A stretch of DNA of 64,000 nt, taken from Antedon mediterranea (Eukaryota; Echinodermata; Crinoidea; Comatulida; Antedonidae). The notes under the pieces were generated by a model, which had not been told where the DNA came from, did not search any database, and saw only the letters and a list, made by a program, of their open reading frames with translations. The translations under genes were made by a program, and so were the position numbers. The stretch covers positions 3,536,001 to 3,600,000 of the forward strand of contig NC_092672.1 of NCBI RefSeq assembly GCF_964355755.1. Reading direction: 5' to 3'. Of this stretch, positions 60,401 through 64,000 are shown one piece after another. Positions within the stretch are counted from its first letter, which is position 1, and each line of letters begins with the position of its first letter.

Positions 60401-62387
60401 TAAAGTTTGTCCAACTATTAGTTACGGAGTTATATGATATGTAGGTCAAAGGTCAAATATGCCAAAAATCATACTTCCAGCCATTTTTGGACAAACTTTT
60501 CCATTAGAACGAATATTAATATGCATCTCCCAAATAATTTGACACTAAAATTATTTAATGTAATCTTAGCGTTGCAAAGATATGGTCATTTTGTTTTCAA
60601 TGGGTCAAAACATTCAAATTGAGGTCAGAGGTCAAAGATGAATTTTAGAAATTTGACAACATGGGTTTTTATAATCAGCATGATTCAAATATTCATAAAA
60701 CACAATGTTTACACTTTCCCCATGATCTGCACACGAAGGCACTTTTTTTGACATAGGGATCTGGACTATTAGTGTATTAAATTACTAATACAACATAAAT
60801 ATTTACTCTGAAAATCTAACTTTTTAGTAGACCTATTTTTATTTGTATTCAGAGATTCTCAAAGAATAATAATATGTGTAATATGAGTCTTACTTATTAT
60901 GAAGTTAACAAAATTTTTTTTTTTTTAAATAATGAAGCTTCCTAATTATTATTTCGTCCTACATGTGGTCAGGATTGGAATTAAATATCAAACAAGATTT
61001 TGTTTAAATATTATTCTGAAGCAACTAACCTGTTTCTGATTTACCCTCTTTTCGAATTCCTTGTTTTTCATTACTACTGGTTGCCGCTTGCCCTGTTTAA
61101 ATAATAAAATAATAAGAATAAGAACAAAAAAAAAATAAAAATACTTACTTATTCTACCTTAAAAAAACTACCGATTGAGAGCAAAATTATACTTATTAGT
61201 AACTAACCTGTTTCTGATTTAACTCCTTTTCGCATTGCTTGTTCATCATTACTACTGGTTGCCACTTGACCTGTTTTAAGAATCAAATAATAAGAAAAAA
61301 AATTAGAAATCAATTATTATCATTCTACCTAAAAAACTAGCGATTGAGAGCAAAATTATACCGTACATTATTAGTAACTAACCTGTTTCTGATTTAACTT
61401 CTTTTGGCATTCCTTGTTCTTCATTACTACTGGTTGCCACGTGACCTGTTTAATAAATGACAGTATAAAACCTGAATTTATGCTACAATGATATTCTATA
61501 CTAAAAATATCAATTATTGCATTAATTCAACACAAATATTTTTCATTGTATATACAAATAATAATAATTAACATAACAAAACAACAGTTTTAACATGCAC
61601 CTTCAGTCGGCGGACATGGATTTAATGTTGTCAGACTGTTTTTTAATTTTTTTTACCAAATTAATGTTTTTTAGGCTTTTCGCACTAACATACCTTCAGT
61701 CAGAGATGTTACTCTTGCTTCCAGTCCAACTTGTCTTAAATTGTTAATGAATTCTTCAATTTTTTCTTCACAGATTATTTTTCTCTGTTCCAAATCCAGA
61801 ATCATACTCCAGGCATCTTTATAATTCTTTAACGCACTACCATTGTACAATGCATCAATTCTGTCCACATCAGCCTGTCTAAGTCCATTTCCGAAAGCTA
61901 CAATTTGTATTCGATATCGAGTGAACTTAGTAATTTCTTGGTTTTCAAGAAAAGAATGTTTGAGAAGAGCGATGACACCAAACTGTTCAGTTACTTTTAT
62001 TGTCTCGTATAGCAATATACGATTGTCTGAACTTAAACGTCCATTTGCCCTTAATTCCTGTAGTAAGTGTATTGTGTTGGTGGCGCTGTCTATGTTCGTT
62101 AATGCAATTAAATCTTGGTACAAAACTTTCAGCTTTGTGACGAGATTACGTTCATCATACCAAGTTGAAACATTTACTAAATCAAGATCAAAATCTATAA
62201 AATGGTGAAAATAGAACAATATTTAAAAAGTGTATTATTATTTAATGCAACACTAGGATTACTGTATATAATTCATATATGTAAAGCGGACCAATCTTTT
62301 TTAATGTCGGTACTTATTAACTAATATGTTTATAATATTGTATTAAATCTTTATGAGTGAATACATTATCAGTGTACCTGTTGCCAT
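54434..62387 (-). CDS. NLR-type receptor, copy B (tandem death-fold, NACHT, short LRR)
   Basis: Coding exons from splice sites: 62387-62378 (ATGGCAACAG), 62194-61694, 61445-61383, 61270-61208, 61092-61030, 58127-57996 and 56442-54434. All junctions are phase 1, and the 2841 nt give 946 residues. A 5' acceptor at 62411-62413 indicates an upstream non-coding exon. The 167-residue second exon holds two death-fold-like segments (LLQELRANGRLSSDNRILLYE; later AWSMILDLEQRK). Linker exons follow, then NACHT with GEGGIGKS (about 354-361), LLLDGLDELR and ILTSRSEN, and an LRR-like C-terminus. NACHT similarity to copy A is high; N-terminal similarity is low. One 2.9-kb intron contains the 2.3-kb palindromic transposon. 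Probably a cytosolic immune or cell-death sensor. Confidence 0.87.
56520..57085. repeat. Intronic repeat shared with NLR copy A
   Basis: It has the CCTCCCGTAAACGGCCGCGG and AGCGGTCACCTCCCGTAAGC clusters at both ends, matching 29920-30520. The element predates the block duplication. Confidence 0.5.
58455..60768. mobile_element. 2.3-kb near-perfect palindromic transposon in the NLR intron
   Basis: Termini TAGTCCAGATCCCTATGT and its complement ATAGGGATCTGGACTA, with arms of about 1.15 kb matching almost continuously to a small central hairpin near 59590-59636. TTA is duplicated on both sides (58452-58454, 60769-60771). The equivalent intron of the other NLR gene (around 31940) has no such insertion. 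Each arm carries three AGGTCA-type direct repeats with one-base spacing (58578, 58765, 58903 and their mirror images at 60305, 60443, 60623). There is no ORF of note. TIR start and 3-bp target size link it to the 4.1-kb element at 19433. Confidence 0.9.
61030..61445 (-). repeat. Three tandem 63-nt linker mini-exons of NLR copy B
   Basis: Exons 61445-61383, 61270-61208 and 61092-61030 are each exactly 63 nt, phase 1-1, with CAG acceptors and CAG|GTTAG donors. They encode HVATSSNEEQGMPKEVKSET, QVATSSNDEQAMRKGVKSET and QAATSSNEKQGIRKEGKSET. The flanking intron sequence is also repeated (AAAACTA(C/G)CGATTGAGAGCAAAAT), so exon plus intron was tandemly duplicated about every 175 bp. Exon inclusion number would change the linker length in steps of 21 residues without a frameshift. 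Confidence 0.85.
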
Positions 62388-62632
62388 TTTTCAAATTTCT
62401 GTCTTCATTCCTGAAAAATAAATGTTAAATCGGATCATATTCACAAATATATTTACTTCCGATAGGCTATGACGTGATGATCGTTTGATACCAAGTTCAA
62501 TGTAACGATGATAAGATCAATGATTGAACTGTCTGCAGTTTGTTATAGTCAATAAGTGTGGAGCATCCGGGCAATTTATATAATGTTCTTTATGTCTTGC
62601 TACCCGTGCGTACTTTAGGATTGGCCAGGACG

Positions 62633-62971
62633 CGATATTTCTTTTCGTACATAAGTTGGGGACCCCTCGTGAAACGTCACAAAATAAACATGAATATTCA
62701 TTAATCATATCCATAAGGTGTGACGTAAGAATTCAGCTAACTACAATTCGCTAATGCAAACGATTTCTGTCGAGCCGTCTGTGTAGTCGAGTGGATAAGA
62801 CTATGGACTTTACATGTCGATGTATGGGGTTCGACTTCCATGAGCTACTTCTTTTACTTTATAGTGAGAGAGAGATTATTTAGAGGGTTAGGTTTAGTTA
62901 TATTTAGGAAGTAGTTCGGCTATCTTTCACATGGGGTCCCCAACTTATGTACGAAAAAAAAAATCGCGGCC
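62633..62971 (+). mobile_element. MITE with internal tRNA-like sequence, copy 2
   Basis: The inverted termini contain TTCGTACATAAGTTGGGGACC on the left and GGTCCCCAACTTATGTACGAA on the right, bounded by GGCC...GCGAT / ATCGCGGCC. The interior contains the tRNA-like stretch at 62774-62846 and a tail with AGAGGGTTAGGTTTAGTTATA. It is the same family as 49803-50116, in opposite orientation. Confidence 0.75.
62774..62846 (+). other. tRNA-like pol III promoter sequence inside the MITE
   Basis: GTGTAGTCGAGTGGATAAGA fits an A box (TRGYNNANNNG-like), and GGGGTTCGACTTCC, about 50 bp on, fits a B box (GGTTCGANTCC). The acceptor-stem halves do not pair convincingly, so it is a tRNA-like relic rather than a tRNA gene. 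Confidence 0.5.
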
Positions 62972-63307
62972 AGGACAGGTTGGGCATCAGTGACAAACTG
63001 AACTCAAAGTAACTTCACATTAATGGAATATTAGTCAAAACTAAACGAATTTACTGTATTACAATATAAAAACTGAAAGATAAGTATGTATCTGATTTGT
63101 TTATTGTGATGGCCACATTCTGAATTGAGAGATGAGAAAAATGTGTGCTTGTTTTTTATAGGGTGTACAGATACGTTTAATTGACAGGAACATTTTCGAT
63201 CCACAACCACATACTCGCTCCCTCCCATTAAACGTAACAATAACTATAGTAAGCCTATAAATGGGGTCCGAGTAAACTTCATATTATTGTAGTTGGCGGT
63301 GTTAGTA
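62972..63307. other. No recognisable feature
   Basis: A short non-coding gap between the MITE and the pogo-like element. Confidence 0.4.
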
Positions 63308-64000
63308 GGGGAGACCGGGGATGGTTGTCACATTTTTCAGTTTTTTTATATTTTTTAATTAGTGTGATATCATTTTAATTTTTTTTACTTGGTATGTTGA
63401 AGTACAACATCTTACGCATATAATTACAGAATCTTATTTATATAACTCCAATTGAAATATGATATTTTTGCGGTCAAAAAAGTACAGTCAACTGAGACAA
63501 CCTGCCCCATTCTGGGGTTGGTTGTCACGACATATGGGGCAGGTTGTCACAATGTATTTTAATGAGTATTTAACAGAAAACTATATGACTCATTTATTTT
63601 TTACATCAAAACAAACATTTATTCAGTCACTATCAACAGTGCTTCCATAAATACTACATTAACAAATGTTTTTAGTTTTTTTTCTTCTAATTTTTCCTAA
63701 TCGGAACCACTAGACTCACAATTGTGACAAACATACACGGCTAAGCCTGTTGTGCAATCTTCATGAGCCCACATTTTACAATCTAAGCATTGGACCCAAA
63801 CTTCTTTAGACCTACTGTTAGAATATGGCTCCATGCATACAAGACAAAAATCGTCATTATCTTCGTCAGAAGATGATTCGTTAATTATAGCCTTCACAGG
63901 CTGCTTTTTTGAGCCTTTTACTTTACTCGACACATCTTTTTTATTTTTTTTAAACAGACTTTTTTTAATCTTATTGTTTTTTACAGTATCTGCTAATTCC
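63308..64000 (-). mobile_element. 3' end of a pogo/Tigger-like DNA transposon (runs off the window)
   Basis: After a TA (63306-63307) the sequence begins GGGGAGACCGGGGATGGTTGTCAC. Inside are subterminal relatives (GGGGTTGGTTGTCACGACA, GGGGCAGGTTGTCACAATG). I associate G-rich GGTTGTCAC termini and TA targets with pogo-type elements. The other end is outside the window. Confidence 0.55.
63697..64000 (-). CDS. C-terminus of a pogo/Tigger-like transposase, zinc-binding tail (partial)
   Basis: The frame is open to the window edge. It encodes a lysine-rich stretch, an acidic serine patch (NESSSDEDNDDF) and a cysteine-histidine cluster CLVCMEPY...W(V)QCLDCKMWAHEDC...YVCHNC, ending in SSGSD and a TAA/TAG-type stop at 63697-63699. 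This PHD-like C-terminal cluster after an acidic linker is common in jerky/pogo-family DDE transposases of invertebrates. The DDE domain would lie beyond 64000. The frame is intact as far as visible, so the element may be young. Confidence 0.6.
   Translation of the reverse strand, partial: ELADTVKNNKIKKSLFKKNKKDVSSKVKGSKKQPVKAIINESSSDEDNDDFCLVCMEPYSNSRSKEVWVQCLDCKMWAHEDCTTGLAVYVCHNCESSGSD

Noticed and set aside
62774-62846. Functional tRNA gene
   Set aside because: A and B boxes are present but the acceptor and anticodon stems do not pair well, and the sequence sits inside a repeated element.

Overview
The window is AT-rich nuclear DNA of an animal. It has spliced genes with GT-AG introns, LINE, BEL/Pao, Ty3-like and pogo-like relics, many fold-back DNA elements and long satellite arrays. 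The frequent TAGGCCTA-type words, the DED-NACHT immune receptors and the abundance of fold-back elements suggest a marine deuterostome invertebrate. An echinoderm is my best guess, but this is inference and no species marker is visible.

Layout. 1-6.4 kb: mostly unannotatable DNA with a broken PNMA/Ty3-like gag relic, a LINE ORF1 relic and a 95-bp hairpin minisatellite. 6.4-10.4 kb: a 3.9-kb inverted-repeat (fold-back) element. 10.4-14.4 kb: a complete LTR element (493-bp LTRs, 5-bp target duplication CTCAC) whose single 1040-codon ORF is a BEL/Pao gag continuing into an AKAP9/pericentrin-like coiled coil; no protease, RT or integrase is present. 15-19.4 kb: about 117 copies of a 38-bp satellite, most carrying an NF-E2/Maf/AP-1 consensus. 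19.4-23.5 kb: a 4.1-kb terminal-inverted-repeat transposon with a LINE fragment inside. 23.7-25 kb: a small fold-back element and a 22-bp minisatellite.

25.4-33.3 kb and 51.5-62.4 kb are two copies of one duplicated block. Each holds the broken 3' end of a HELLS (LSH) chromatin helicase gene on +, a 52-bp minisatellite, a short signal-peptide-like ORF on +, and a spliced NLR-type gene on - (tandem death-fold region, phase-1 linker exons, one large NACHT exon, short LRR-like tail). Assembled from splice sites, the NLR genes code for about 882 and 946 residues, and both reading frames close exactly. The N-terminal exons have diverged far more than the NACHT exons. The second gene carries three tandem 63-nt linker exons where the first has one of 60 nt plus a relic, and a 2.3-kb palindromic transposon sits in one of its introns.

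35.3-43.6 kb is about 141 copies of a 59-bp satellite with a higher-order duplication. 43.6-50.7 kb is a graveyard of MITEs, minisatellites and SINE-like DNA. The right edge carries the C-terminal zinc-binding tail of a pogo/Tigger-like transposase.

A recurring theme is that duplicated flanks elsewhere in the window preserve a one-monomer form of both large satellites (38 bp at 50803-50840; 59 bp near 45430-45475), so the pre-amplification state can be compared directly with the arrays.
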